Below, in pieces: positions 18,608 through 27,122 of a stretch of 64,000 nucleotides of DNA. Under the pieces are notes generated by a model. The model had not been told where the DNA came from, searched no databases, and saw nothing but the letters and a program-made list of their open reading frames with translations. Positions within the stretch are counted from its first letter, which is position 1. Every line of letters begins with the position of its first letter. Where the stretch lies: contig JAGNKX010000017.1 of the NCBI GenBank assembly GCA_017999915.1, positions 1-64,000 on the forward strand. The letters are read 5' to 3'. A program made the position numbers and the translations under genes. The stretch comes from Spirochaetota bacterium. GTDB lineage: Bacteria; Spirochaetota; UBA4802; UBA5550.

Positions 18608-19399
18608 TTACAACTCGATGAATTCCGGGATCCCGCCATAGGGGGCGTCCCACCGGACAAAGCCGATCCGGTTCTTCCTGTTCCGGTCGGAAATGGTCGG
18701 CAGGGAAAGCCGTATGACCGGGATTCCCCGGTGCGGAGTCGAGGTGCAGGCGAAGAGATAACGGTGATTATGGCCGTGAATGATCGAGTGGAACCTGAAT
18801 TTTTCAAGCAGATGTTTTTCAATGATGGCGGGGCGGTAAATCCCTTCATGATGGTCCCCGGACTCGCGCCAGAGGCTCCGGTGCGTTACCAGGTGAAGTT
18901 TTGCTCCGGCCGTGTCAATGGACGCAAGACGCGACGCGGCCCATTGCACCTGCCTCTTCCTGATGCGGTTGATGCCGATGACGCCCAGGGAACGGGCCTT
19001 GCCGCGGTGGGTGCTCCTCAGGGCCACGAAAATATTGTTACCGCAGCGCATAATGGAGTCGTAATCCTCCACCGCGATTATCTCTTCCTGGCTGAATACC
19101 GGCGCCATCAGGGCCCGGTAGCGGCTCCTCGCCTTCCGGTTGGTGTAGATGTATTCCCCGATCCAGTCGCCGAAGTCATGGTTTCCCGGCGTGAGCACCA
19201 CTCGAAGGCCCGCGCTAAGGAGGGCATGGAGCAGATTCTGCGCGTCCCTGTATTCCGGCCCGGTGGCGTGCTGGGTCATGTCCCCGGCTATGATAACGAT
19301 CCGGTCCGCATTGAGGCGCCGGTCCCGGGCGGTTTCAACGAAACGCTCTACATGGGCTGATAGATTAGCCCCGAAGTGTATGTCGGAAATGCAGACCAT
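18608..19399 (-). CDS. Calcineurin-type metallophosphoesterase
   Basis: Metal-dependent phosphoesterase of 263 residues. All family motifs are visible: SDIHFG (Asp6, His8), GDMTQ (Asp40), GNHDF (Asn73, His74) and the late HGHNH. No signal peptide, so cytoplasmic. Substrates in this family range from cyclic nucleotides to UDP-diacylglucosamine, and the sequence alone does not choose. Directly upstream lies a remnant of a ketosynthase gene, so this spot has seen rearrangement. Confidence 0.85.
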   Translation of the reverse strand: MVCISDIHFGANLSAHVERFVETARDRRLNADRIVIIAGDMTQHATGPEYRDAQNLLHALLSAGLRVVLTPGNHDFGDWIGEYIYTNRKARSRYRALMAPVFSQEEIIAVEDYDSIMRCGNNIFVALRSTHRGKARSLGVIGINRIRKRQVQWAASRLASIDTAGAKLHLVTHRSLWRESGDHHEGIYRPAIIEKHLLEKFRFHSIIHGHNHRYLFACTSTPHRGIPVIRLSLPTISDRNRKNRIGFVRWDAPYGGIPEFIEL

Positions 19400-19438
19400 G
19401 GAAGGATACTCCTCGTTTTATGCTGCGCTCCGGCCTTA

Positions 19439-19507
19439 TTACCGCACCCGCCGGAACACGATGCAGGAATTGCATTCGCCGAAGCCGAATGCGTTTCTCA
19501 GAGTGAA
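19439..19507 (-). pseudogene. Remnant of a ketosynthase 3' end
   Basis: 23 codons read FTLRNAFGFGECNSCIVFRR and then VR and a stop. They match the C-terminal segment of KS2 (FVLKNAFGFGGCNSCIVF) at 21399-21476 nearly residue for residue. An in-frame stop precedes the fragment and no other KS domain is present. A second shared block, GGATACTC, lies just downstream in both copies. The fragment and KS2 flank the chemoreceptor gene at 19543-21141, which suggests a duplication or insertion event. Gly to Glu in GFGGCN argues that it is not under selection. Confidence 0.75.
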
Positions 19508-19542
19508 TTACTGTGTCACCTCCTTGCTGGCGTTAGATGATT

Positions 19543-21141
19543 TTAGCGGGCCAGCAAATCATCCTGGCGGGCAATAGTAAGGCGCCCTGATTTTTCAATG
19601 AGGTCTTTTGCCTTTTCGTAGATGTTGCGCGAGGCGCCGGTGACTTCTTCAATTCCCTGCACCATGCCCGTCAGGTCGTGGTTCGCGCTTTCCACTGATT
19701 TTGAAACGTTCTGGATTGCGATTTTCTGCTCCCCGGTTCCGGTACCGATGGTGTTCGCAAGGTCCTTGTTCTTTATCACCTGACCGGTTATGACGTTTAT
19801 GTGCCCTCCCTCCGCCGCGATGCTGTCTTTCAGTGTCCTGATCTTCTCCGAGCTCGCGTTAATGTCACTGATCATATCCTTGATGATTACCGCGGCGGAT
19901 CGTATGATCTCAACGCCGTCGGTGGTTGTTTTCGTGTTCATGGAGAGTATCGTCTCGATCTGCTTGATGCTGTCGGACGTTTGGACCGCGAGCTTGCCTA
20001 TCTCATCGGCCACAACGGCGAAACCCCGGCCTGATTCGCCGGCCCGGGCCGCTTCGATGGCGGCGTTCAGAGAAAGGAGATTGATGCGGTCGGCGATATC
20101 CACGATGATATTCACCGTTTCCGATATCATGCCGCCCTGTTCCTTTATTCTCTCGATGGTGCTCTCGACGACCCCGAGTCGCTCGCTGCCGGTGGTGGAC
20201 TTGCGTACCACGGCGGTGATGTCCTCAAGCATGCTGTCGAGGTGGACCTTCGTTTCACCCTTGATTTTGCTGAACTGATTTACAATCTCTTCCATCGTTT
20301 TATTCTGGTCGATATGGTCGGCGGCAAGCTCTGATATGTTGTCAGCCGTGCCGAGGAGTTCCTCCGTCGACGCCGATATCTCCTCGAATGTCGACGCCAG
20401 GCTCTGCATCTTGTCGTGGAACGCGCTGACGGCGCTGGTCTGCTGATCCACCTCGTGGAAGAAGAAATTCATGTTTTCCCGTATCTCCGCCACCAGGGCC
20501 CTCTCGTCATTAGCCTGTTGCATGATTATCGCCTGCTGCTTCTCATTCCTGCGATCGTAATCATCTATGACGGGTATGTTGCGATACGAGGCGAAGGTGA
20601 TGATGCACATCACTAAAAAGAAAAATATTTCCCGGTGGATCTGGATGCCATCATGGACGACGATGCCGCCTATCACGGACTGGGGATGGAAGGTCACCCC
20701 GTTCGAATACGCGATATAGAGGAAGACGAGCCAGTTGATGAAAAAAATCAGCGCCGACGCGATGATTATTTTTTTATTGTACAGGAACTGCTGGATCGAA
20801 ATGAAACAGACGGACAGGGCCGAGAGATGGTAGCACTGAGCGGCATAGGTCCAGTCCATGGTCCTCGCGTAGTTATACTTGGATATCATGGTGAACAGGA
20901 CACTGAGGAGGGCGACGCTCCATTTTAAAGCATCGGCGTGGTTGCCCTTTCTTTTCCCCCGGTAAATCAATGAGGACATGGTGATCATGGTCAACCCGAA
21001 CACCATGGTAAAGGCGTAGTTAATCGGGCTCACACTGGCCATAACCTGGAAGGCGATTGAAATGAATACGATGGTGCATACAAGCACCAGGTACAGAAAG
21101 CTTCCTTTGATTTCGAGCGTCTGGCGGGCTGTGTAATTCAT
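19543..21141 (-). CDS. Methyl-accepting chemotaxis protein with multi-helix membrane sensor
   Basis: Chemoreceptor of 532 residues. About six hydrophobic helices fill residues ~12-200 without a large periplasmic domain. The cytoplasmic signalling hairpin contains [20 protein letters not shown]. It differs from the receptor at 5454-7307 in its N-terminal half, so the two sense different things. It lies between the KS remnant and KS2, and no chemotaxis operon is nearby. A hairpin (TTGCTGGC 19524-19531 with GCCAGCAA 19550-19557) overlaps its 3' end. Confidence 0.9.
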   Translation of the reverse strand: MNYTARQTLEIKGSFLYLVLVCTIVFISIAFQVMASVSPINYAFTMVFGLTMITMSSLIYRGKRKGNHADALKWSVALLSVLFTMISKYNYARTMDWTYAAQCYHLSALSVCFISIQQFLYNKKIIIASALIFFINWLVFLYIAYSNGVTFHPQSVIGGIVVHDGIQIHREIFFFLVMCIITFASYRNIPVIDDYDRRNEKQQAIIMQQANDERALVAEIRENMNFFFHEVDQQTSAVSAFHDKMQSLASTFEEISASTEELLGTADNISELAADHIDQNKTMEEIVNQFSKIKGETKVHLDSMLEDITAVVRKSTTGSERLGVVESTIERIKEQGGMISETVNIIVDIADRINLLSLNAAIEAARAGESGRGFAVVADEIGKLAVQTSDSIKQIETILSMNTKTTTDGVEIIRSAAVIIKDMISDINASSEKIRTLKDSIAAEGGHINVITGQVIKNKDLANTIGTGTGEQKIAIQNVSKSVESANHDLTGMVQGIEEVTGASRNIYEKAKDLIEKSGRLTIARQDDLLAR

Positions 21142-21374
21142 CGAACGTACCTCGTTTCAGGAACTTGACTATTTTCACAGAACGGCTCATGTCATCTGTA
21201 ACATGGTACTATCAAGAACCTGCAGTTGTATAGCAAATTTTAAAAAATGCGGCGGCGATGTTCCGGGTACATAATGGTCATACAAAGGAGTTGCTGGATC
21301 CAGACGCGGTGCCAGTAAAGCATGTTATGTCTCTTAATCTGGAAGTGGATATCAATTTTGGTGGCTGTGGAAAT

Positions 21375-22649
21375 TCATAACGACACGGAGGGATACTCTT
21401 GCCTTGTACGCTGGAACACGATGCAGGAATTGCACCCGCCGAAGCCGAAGGCGTTCTTCAGCACGAACTCCTGTTCGAGCTTTCGGGCCCCATCCGGAAC
21501 GCAGTCAAGGGTCAGCTCCGGGTCCGCATTGTAGTTGATGGTGGGAAGGACCGTGTCTTTCAGCATTCCCTCCAGGGCGAAGACTGACTCTATGCCGCTG
21601 GAGGCGCCCATGGCGTGGCCGATCTGGGACTTGTTCGCCGAAACCGGGGGAATGGAGCTTCCGAAAATTTTCGTTAAGGAATCGAATTCAACCTTGTCAC
21701 CGATCTTGGTGGAGGTGCCATGGGCGTTCACCGCGTCGATGTCTTCCGGCGTGAGGCCGGCTGAGGCGATGCTTTCGGCGATGCAGCGGGTCACGGTATC
21801 AGGGTTGGGGGCGACGAAGTGGTAGGCGTCCGAGGTCATGGCGTGGCCGGCTATGGCCAGCTCGTATTTCAGGCCGTGGGCATCGGCGAATTCCCTTGTC
21901 GCTATGATGACGCAGGCCGCTCCCTCGGACACGACGAAGCCGCGCCGGTCCGCTGAAAAGGGACGGCTCGCGGCGCCGGGATCTTCCCGCTTGTCCTTCT
22001 TATCCTTGAAGGCGCCGTTCATGGTGGCGAAGCCGGCCACGATCGGCTCCACCAGGGGGCAATCGACGGCGCCGCAGATGACCGCGTCGGCGAGGCCCTG
22101 CCTGAGGAACATCGACCCGATGATCATGGAGGTGGAGCCGGTGGCGCAGGCCGTGATGGTGGCGGTGATGGGGCCGGTGGCGCCGGTCAGGATCGAGACC
22201 TTCCCGCCCACCATGTTGATGCAGGAGTTGGGGTTCGTGAAGGGGTTCGGGAGCCTGTTGTCCTTCACCATGAGGCGGTCCGCGGCTATGACCGCGTCAA
22301 GGCCGCCGACGGCGGTGCTGAAGGTGATGCCCACACGGGGCGAAAGTTCCGGCGTAATCTCTATGCCGCTTTTTTCAAGGGCCCGGTGGACCACCAGCAT
22401 GGAATTCTTGAAGATCGGCGAGGTCCAGTGGGCCATTTCACGGGGAGACAGGAACGGGTAGGGAGCGATGTCAATATCCGGCACCTGGCCCGCTATCTGC
22501 ACCGGGAAGTCGTCGTTATAGGGGAAACGGGTGAGTTTACCGATGCCGCTTTCGCCGCTGACGGCGCGCTTCCACTGGGTCTCCAGGTCGGTCCCCAGGG
22601 GGGAGACCATGTCGTATGCGAGGATGACGGGTTGTTTTGAGTCCATCAA
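21375..22649 (-). CDS. Beta-ketoacyl-ACP synthase (KS2)
   Basis: Condensing enzyme of 424 residues with a complete triad: Cys168 in ITACATGS, His310 in NAHGTST and His345 in KSQIGHAMGA. The C terminus has NAFGFGGCNSC. It is the last gene of the operon dehydratase, ACP1, radical SAM B, radical SAM A, KS2 and starts immediately after the radical SAM A stop with no spacer. A fragment of a close relative lies 1.9 kb downstream. Its tie to two radical SAM enzymes suggests it elongates a substrate they have modified, or that they act on its ACP-bound product. Confidence 0.92.
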   Translation of the reverse strand: MMDSKQPVILAYDMVSPLGTDLETQWKRAVSGESGIGKLTRFPYNDDFPVQIAGQVPDIDIAPYPFLSPREMAHWTSPIFKNSMLVVHRALEKSGIEITPELSPRVGITFSTAVGGLDAVIAADRLMVKDNRLPNPFTNPNSCINMVGGKVSILTGATGPITATITACATGSTSMIIGSMFLRQGLADAVICGAVDCPLVEPIVAGFATMNGAFKDKKDKREDPGAASRPFSADRRGFVVSEGAACVIIATREFADAHGLKYELAIAGHAMTSDAYHFVAPNPDTVTRCIAESIASAGLTPEDIDAVNAHGTSTKIGDKVEFDSLTKIFGSSIPPVSANKSQIGHAMGASSGIESVFALEGMLKDTVLPTINYNADPELTLDCVPDGARKLEQEFVLKNAFGFGGCNSCIVFQRTRQEYPSVSL

Positions 22650-23648
22650 TTACCACGGTATGAACTTGTAGAGCTTCGCGAACATCTCGTAGACCTCGAT
22701 CCAGTTCTGCAGATCCCTGGTCGAGCGCAGGTGGGCCCTCTTGTTCACCATGACCCAGCTCATGTGGGCGGCGCCGTCCTTGCAGGTGGAGCAGTCCCTG
22801 GTCTCGGAGGTGCAGCAGCGGTGCATGGTCTGGAGGTCCGCGGCCCAGCGGATGAACTCAATGAGGCGCTTCGGCTGGGGATTGCGCTTGTCCAGGGGCT
22901 TCGTCACCGAGGGGCACTCGTTCCAGCCGAAGGGGCGGCCCAGCATTTTTCCGGTGGTTATGATCTCGTGATAATACTTCGAGGAGATGACCGTGTCCGG
23001 GTGCCGGTCCAGCATGTCGTCCATCTCGGAACGGATGGCGGCAAGCTCCTCGCCGGTCCAGGAAAAGCCGTCGACTCCCTCGTCGTTGGAGAGGAGCTGC
23101 ATGTGCACCTTCAGGCCCGCGTCCCGTATCTTGTTGATGATCTTTTCGATCTTGCCGATCTGCTTCGGCGTTATCGTATAGAGGTAATAGGTGTACTGAT
23201 CGCCCTCGTAGTTCTTCCGGGAGATTGAAAAGACATCGCGGCCGCGCAGTGTCTTCTCGTCCTCCTCGTCGCCCCAGAGGGAAATGCCCACCATCATGTC
23301 TGGAAAACGGTCCCGCGGGACCTTGATGATGCCGTTGGTGGCGCAGTAGGTGGGAAGGCGCTTGTAAAAGGCCTCGACCCGGTCCAGGAAGAGCGTGGGC
23401 TCGCCGCCGATAAGGATGGCGAGATTGACGCCCCGCTCCTTTTCCTTGTCGACAAAGGCCTCCCATTTTTTGATGTCCGGCTCGTCCGGGGATTTCTTGT
23501 GCTCGTCGGAGGAGAAAAAGAAGCATCCCTTGCAGCGGAGGTTGCAGTTGTTGGTCACATCGTATATGGAGCTCCGGATGTTGAGCTTTGAAATCTTCTT
23601 GTATCGCTCGTACCATTCCTTGTCGAGCAATGAACTGACGGTATTCAT
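22650..23648 (-). CDS. Radical SAM enzyme A with C-terminal Cys cluster
   Basis: Radical SAM protein of 332 residues. The 4Fe-4S site is C35-x3-C39-x2-C42 in NNCNLRCKGCFFF. A GGEP motif (GGEPTLF, 81-87) contacts SAM. The C-terminal part has five more Cys: C245 in NECPS and C278, C279, C286, C289 in HRCCTSETRDCSTC. This suggests a second (auxiliary) Fe-S cluster of the SPASM or twitch kind, though the spacing is not the classic one. No B12 domain. It is a clear paralogue of radical SAM B next door. Function unknown; auxiliary-cluster enzymes often oxidise or cross-link their substrate. Confidence 0.85.
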   Translation of the reverse strand: MNTVSSLLDKEWYERYKKISKLNIRSSIYDVTNNCNLRCKGCFFFSSDEHKKSPDEPDIKKWEAFVDKEKERGVNLAILIGGEPTLFLDRVEAFYKRLPTYCATNGIIKVPRDRFPDMMVGISLWGDEEDEKTLRGRDVFSISRKNYEGDQYTYYLYTITPKQIGKIEKIINKIRDAGLKVHMQLLSNDEGVDGFSWTGEELAAIRSEMDDMLDRHPDTVISSKYYHEIITTGKMLGRPFGWNECPSVTKPLDKRNPQPKRLIEFIRWAADLQTMHRCCTSETRDCSTCKDGAAHMSWVMVNKRAHLRSTRDLQNWIEVYEMFAKLYKFIPW

Positions 23649-23714
23649 GTCGTACTCCTCAAGTGTTTTCTCGTGCCGGTGCGGTCGGTAAACGGCGGCC
23701 GGTCTGGCTGCCGT

Positions 23715-24809
23715 TTATAGCTCGTGACCCGGCGGGGGCGTCATCCGATCCAGCAGGTTTTTCCCTTTTTCGTAGCCCATGACCCATACCGCGAGATAGG
23801 TGTCGACGTAGTCGAGCCAGGCCTTGAAGGCGGTCGGGTCAGTCCCGTGACGGTAGAGCCGCGCCGTGACCACTGCGCTTCCAGAGGCGTAGTGCCGGCA
23901 GTCGACGCAGTCGGTGTCAGGCACGCAGCAGGAGACGCTCCGGTCCCAGGAGAGGTCCGCCCGGTACTGCCGGAAGGACCTACCGAGGCCGATATCGGTG
24001 GAGGGGTTCATCCGCGGATAGGAGCACGCGTACAGGTCGTGCAGGCCCAGGCGGTGCGTGTGGGCCACCACGTTGTAGGGAGAATAGAGGACGTTGTCAG
24101 GGTATTTGTTCAGGATGTCCATCATCGCCTTCCGCGTCCGGGCCAGTGTTTCGCTGTCATGGCGGAGCCCGCCTTTGTAGCCCACCGGCGCCGAGAACAT
24201 GTTAAAGGTGGCGCGGCAGCCGTTATTCGAGAGCATCTCCATCACTTCGTAGATCTCGTCTATGTTCTCCCGGGTAAAGGTGTAGACCCATACAGCGCGG
24301 GGGTCGTTCCGGTAGTTTTCAATCTGCTTTGCAAGAAGGTTCTTCGCGTTGCGTATGCGCCGGCTCGATTCATCGTTCCCCCACACGGAGATGTGGATCC
24401 TGTAGCCCACCGATTCCGGTATCCGCTTGAACCCGTTGGAGGCGATGCTTCCCAGGGGGATGACGTCATGGCAGGCCTGGCACAGCTCCGGCACCAGGGA
24501 GGGCTCCGCGCCGGCGAGAACGACATAGGTGATGCCCCGCTTTTTTTCCCCTTCCATGAGGGCGCGCCAGTCGCCGGGGGTGTTATTTTCCCGGGCGAAC
24601 TGCTTTTCGCCTTCATAATAATAGCAGCCGTCGCAGCGGATGTTGCACCGGTTGGTCATGTCATAGGTGGATTCCCTGAGGAAAAACCAGCGGCGCACCT
24701 TTTCCCACCTCTCCCGGACCGTCGGGTTGGCAATGATCTGGGAAAACTTCATCGCTCCTTTTCCCGTGTCAGCTGAAGGCTTTTTCGCGTGTTTAACATT
24801 CATGGGCAT
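23715..24809 (-). CDS. Radical SAM enzyme B with C-terminal Cys cluster
   Basis: Radical SAM protein of 364 residues. The 4Fe-4S site is C55-x3-C59-x2-C62 in NRCNIRCDGCYYY. The GGEP position reads AGAEPSLV. The C-terminal Cys set is C262, C294, C295, C301 and C304 (SCCVPDTDCVDC), the same pattern as enzyme A with one residue fewer between the pairs. Shared segments with A include SxYDxTNxCN and SVWGNDE/SLWGDEE. The two form a diverged tandem pair between ACP1 and KS2, so an ACP-bound acyl substrate is the simplest guess (inference). The genes are 66 bases apart. Confidence 0.85.
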   Translation of the reverse strand: MPMNVKHAKKPSADTGKGAMKFSQIIANPTVRERWEKVRRWFFLRESTYDMTNRCNIRCDGCYYYEGEKQFARENNTPGDWRALMEGEKKRGITYVVLAGAEPSLVPELCQACHDVIPLGSIASNGFKRIPESVGYRIHISVWGNDESSRRIRNAKNLLAKQIENYRNDPRAVWVYTFTRENIDEIYEVMEMLSNNGCRATFNMFSAPVGYKGGLRHDSETLARTRKAMMDILNKYPDNVLYSPYNVVAHTHRLGLHDLYACSYPRMNPSTDIGLGRSFRQYRADLSWDRSVSCCVPDTDCVDCRHYASGSAVVTARLYRHGTDPTAFKAWLDYVDTYLAVWVMGYEKGKNLLDRMTPPPGHEL

Positions 24810-24845
24810 CCTCGTAATTGCTGGTATGACGAATGTAATGAATTT

Positions 24846-25103
24846 TTACTTTTCCTTCAACTTTTCTTCAATGTAATCCGCGATCAATTGAACGTTTTTC
24901 AGCTTGGGATAGTCATCCTCGTCGATGGTGATGCCATACTCGTCCTGTAACACGAGCACTACCGTGGTCAGGTCCATGCTGTCGATGCCGAGCTCGTCGA
25001 TAAGGTCGACCTTGGGATCGAATGTCTCCGGCGTCACGTCCTCGAGCTTCAGCTCGTCGATGAGAATTTCCGCCACGCGGAGAATTAATTTTTTATCTGC
25101 CAT
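24846..25103 (-). CDS. Acyl carrier protein (ACP1)
   Basis: Acyl carrier protein of 85 residues. Ser42 in LGIDSMDLT is the phosphopantetheine site. The rest is acidic and helical as expected (VVLVLQDEYGITIDEDDY). It lies between the ApeI-like dehydratase and radical SAM B, so it probably carries the chain those enzymes act on. One of three ACPs in the window; they differ enough to be specialised. Confidence 0.93.
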   Translation of the reverse strand: MADKKLILRVAEILIDELKLEDVTPETFDPKVDLIDELGIDSMDLTTVVLVLQDEYGITIDEDDYPKLKNVQLIADYIEEKLKEK

Positions 25104-25146
25104 CTGTGTTCCTCCTCCAATTGGAAAATGCAGGGTTGAATTGCTG

Positions 25147-25518
25147 TCAGCTGGGTGCCGGCGCGGTCTTCATGGATCCGCTGCAGGCAACCTGGCCCCC
25201 GACGGTCACCCTGAATTTGTACCATGCGGGGTCGTTCTTTTCCGGCGTCGCCGTAACCAGCACCGTATCGCCCGGTTTTATGAATTGCCTGAAGCGCACC
25301 CGTGATATTCCCGACAGCGAAACCGTGCGGCCGTTCCGCTTCATATGCTCCTGTATTGCATCAAAGGCCAATGAAAGCTGGGCTATTCCGGGAAGTATCG
25401 GGCTGCCGGGAAAATGTCCGTCGAACCATTGAGAGTCAGGTTCCAGGGTAGCTTCGGCAGAGATTTCGAGCGAGTCGTTCTCCTTCGGGTGTTTCAAAAA
25501 ATGCCAGTTGTTATTCAT
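25147..25518 (-). CDS. ApeI-like hot-dog 3-hydroxyacyl-ACP dehydratase
   Basis: Short hot-dog protein of 123 residues. The helix motif FDGHFPGSPILPGIAQL holds the catalytic His35. The HFPGxPxLPGxxQL form is typical of the small dehydratases of aryl-polyene clusters rather than of FabZ. In FabA/FabZ a catalytic Glu or Asp follows in the helix; here that place holds Ser or Leu, so catalysis, if any, relies on other residues. It is the first gene of its operon, 83 bases after a good promoter match. Confidence 0.8.
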   Translation of the reverse strand: MNNNWHFLKHPKENDSLEISAEATLEPDSQWFDGHFPGSPILPGIAQLSLAFDAIQEHMKRNGRTVSLSGISRVRFRQFIKPGDTVLVTATPEKNDPAWYKFRVTVGGQVACSGSMKTAPAPS

Positions 25519-25606
25519 GGGTACAATAACTTTTTATCAGACTCCAGTCTATGCTGCCGTGCATAACATTTTTGATTGAATTCGGCGGTCTGTCTATAGC
25601 GGTATT

Positions 25607-25635
25607 AATAGAATAAAATCCCGGACCGGTGTCAA
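25607..25635 (-). promoter_or_regulatory. Sigma70-type promoter of the dehydratase-ACP1-radical SAM-KS2 operon
   Basis: A perfect -35 box TTGACA (25635-25630 on the minus strand) and a -10 box TCTATT (25612-25607) are 17 bases apart. The first start codon is at 25518. An ACCGGT palindrome directly follows the -35 box, and a similar ACCGGTC core lies at the same place in the 38164 promoter, which may mark a shared operator. Confidence 0.5.
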
Positions 25636-25646
25636 GAAAAAAAAGC

Positions 25647-27122
25647 CTATCCTTTCCTGCCGGGCTTAACCGCCATTGCTTCCAGCAATAGGCCCCCCAC
25701 GAGCGGCCATTTCATCACGTGGGACGATACCTCTATCCGCTCAAAACCCGCGGAGGAGAGCATTTCCCTGACTTCCCCGATGGAGCGGCCGTGGAGCCAC
25801 AGACCCTGGCGCAGGGCGTTCCCGATCTGTATGAAGAATCTTAAAAGAGACCGCCGGGCTGTCGTAAAATAGATGATGCCGCCGGGCTTGAGATTCCGAG
25901 AAGCCATATCTATGACCCGGGAAAGGCCCGGGATGTATTCAAACGATGAAAAAGCGCAGATGCCGTCGTAGGCCTCTCCCGGCTCCAGGGCCTTGATATC
26001 GATATTTTTATAGATGATATTGGATACTCCTTCGCGGCCCGCTTTTTCCTTCAGCTTCACGGTCATGCTTTCTGAAATCTCCACAGCGGTGACCTCCCGG
26101 CATCTCCTGGCCAGGGGAATTGTGTAGATGCCTGTGCCCGCGCCGATCTCCAGGATCCGGTGCTCAGGAGACAGGCGCGGAAGAAAATGTTTCTCGAAAA
26201 GATGGTATTCCCGCGCAAACACCGGAGACTGGTTTTCCGATCCGCGTTCGGCGTCGTAGGAAGCCGCGATGGAATCATAAAATGCCGCGGCAGGACCACT
26301 GGAGCGGCCGGTGACGGCGGAGCGGGACATCACGGCACGGCCGATGAGATCTTCCAGGGGAAGGATGGCCATGTTCATCCGGCGCAGGCCGGCGATGATT
26401 GACTCAACCTCATCAATCCAGCGGCCTGTGTCGAAATTTTTTCCCGGCGAGACATCGTGGAGCAGTATGATGTCCCCCGGTTGCACCCGCTTCAGGATTT
26501 TCCGCGAGAGGCCGCCGATGCGGCGGTTGCCGGCGTCGCCGGCGCGGCGGCTGAAATTGACGCAGTACATACCTTCTTCAAGAAGAGCGCGCCAGAGGCG
26601 GGGATTGGTGATCCCCACCGGCGGCCTGAAGGCGAAGGTCCGGACGCCGAATTCGGCGAGAAGGGACTGGGCCGCGGATATTTCAGCGCGGAGGCGCGCC
26701 GTGCTTTTTAGCATGAGCGCCACCGAGTGGCCGTAGGAGTGATTGCCGATGCAATGGCCCCTGGAAAGGATCTCCCGCACCAGGTCCCGGTGGGCCGCGG
26801 CGCGGAGCCCGGTGACGAAAAACGTTGCCGGAACACCGTGGCGCTCCAGGAGCTCCAGCAGGCGCGGCGTGGCGGCCGGGTCGGGGCCGTCATCAAAGGT
26901 AAGGGCCACGGCGCGGCGGTCCCTGCTCCCGCGGCTCACGATGGGGAGGTAATAGGCGAAGCCGGGGAAAAAGGGCGCAGCCAGGGAGACGGCGAGGAAC
27001 AGGGCGAGGGGGATGGCGGCGTAGCGGATGTCGACGAAGGCAAGGATCGCCGCAGCCTGAAAGGCGCCGAGGCCGACAAGGTGGGCCGGCGCCAGGGGGA
27101 CCAGTGTCGGGCCGTTCCTCAT
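25647..27122 (-). CDS. Fusion of polysaccharide deacetylase and class I methyltransferase
   Basis: Two-domain protein of 491 residues. An N-terminal membrane part of two helices (residues ~8-55) is followed by a NodB-type deacetylase (about 65-265) with LTFDDGPDP, IGNHSYGHS (the metal His pair) and RPPVGITNP. After a linker comes a SAM methyltransferase (about 285-490) with ILEIGAGTGIY and AFSSFEYIPGL. Such deacetylases remove N-acetyl groups from sugars. It overlaps the upstream B12-radical SAM gene by 4 bases (ATGA) and is the last gene of the ACP2 operon. It could trim and methylate a glycosyl head group on the cluster's lipid, but that is inference. Confidence 0.85.
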   Translation of the reverse strand: MRNGPTLVPLAPAHLVGLGAFQAAAILAFVDIRYAAIPLALFLAVSLAAPFFPGFAYYLPIVSRGSRDRRAVALTFDDGPDPAATPRLLELLERHGVPATFFVTGLRAAAHRDLVREILSRGHCIGNHSYGHSVALMLKSTARLRAEISAAQSLLAEFGVRTFAFRPPVGITNPRLWRALLEEGMYCVNFSRRAGDAGNRRIGGLSRKILKRVQPGDIILLHDVSPGKNFDTGRWIDEVESIIAGLRRMNMAILPLEDLIGRAVMSRSAVTGRSSGPAAAFYDSIAASYDAERGSENQSPVFAREYHLFEKHFLPRLSPEHRILEIGAGTGIYTIPLARRCREVTAVEISESMTVKLKEKAGREGVSNIIYKNIDIKALEPGEAYDGICAFSSFEYIPGLSRVIDMASRNLKPGGIIYFTTARRSLLRFFIQIGNALRQGLWLHGRSIGEVREMLSSAGFERIEVSSHVMKWPLVGGLLLEAMAVKPGRKG

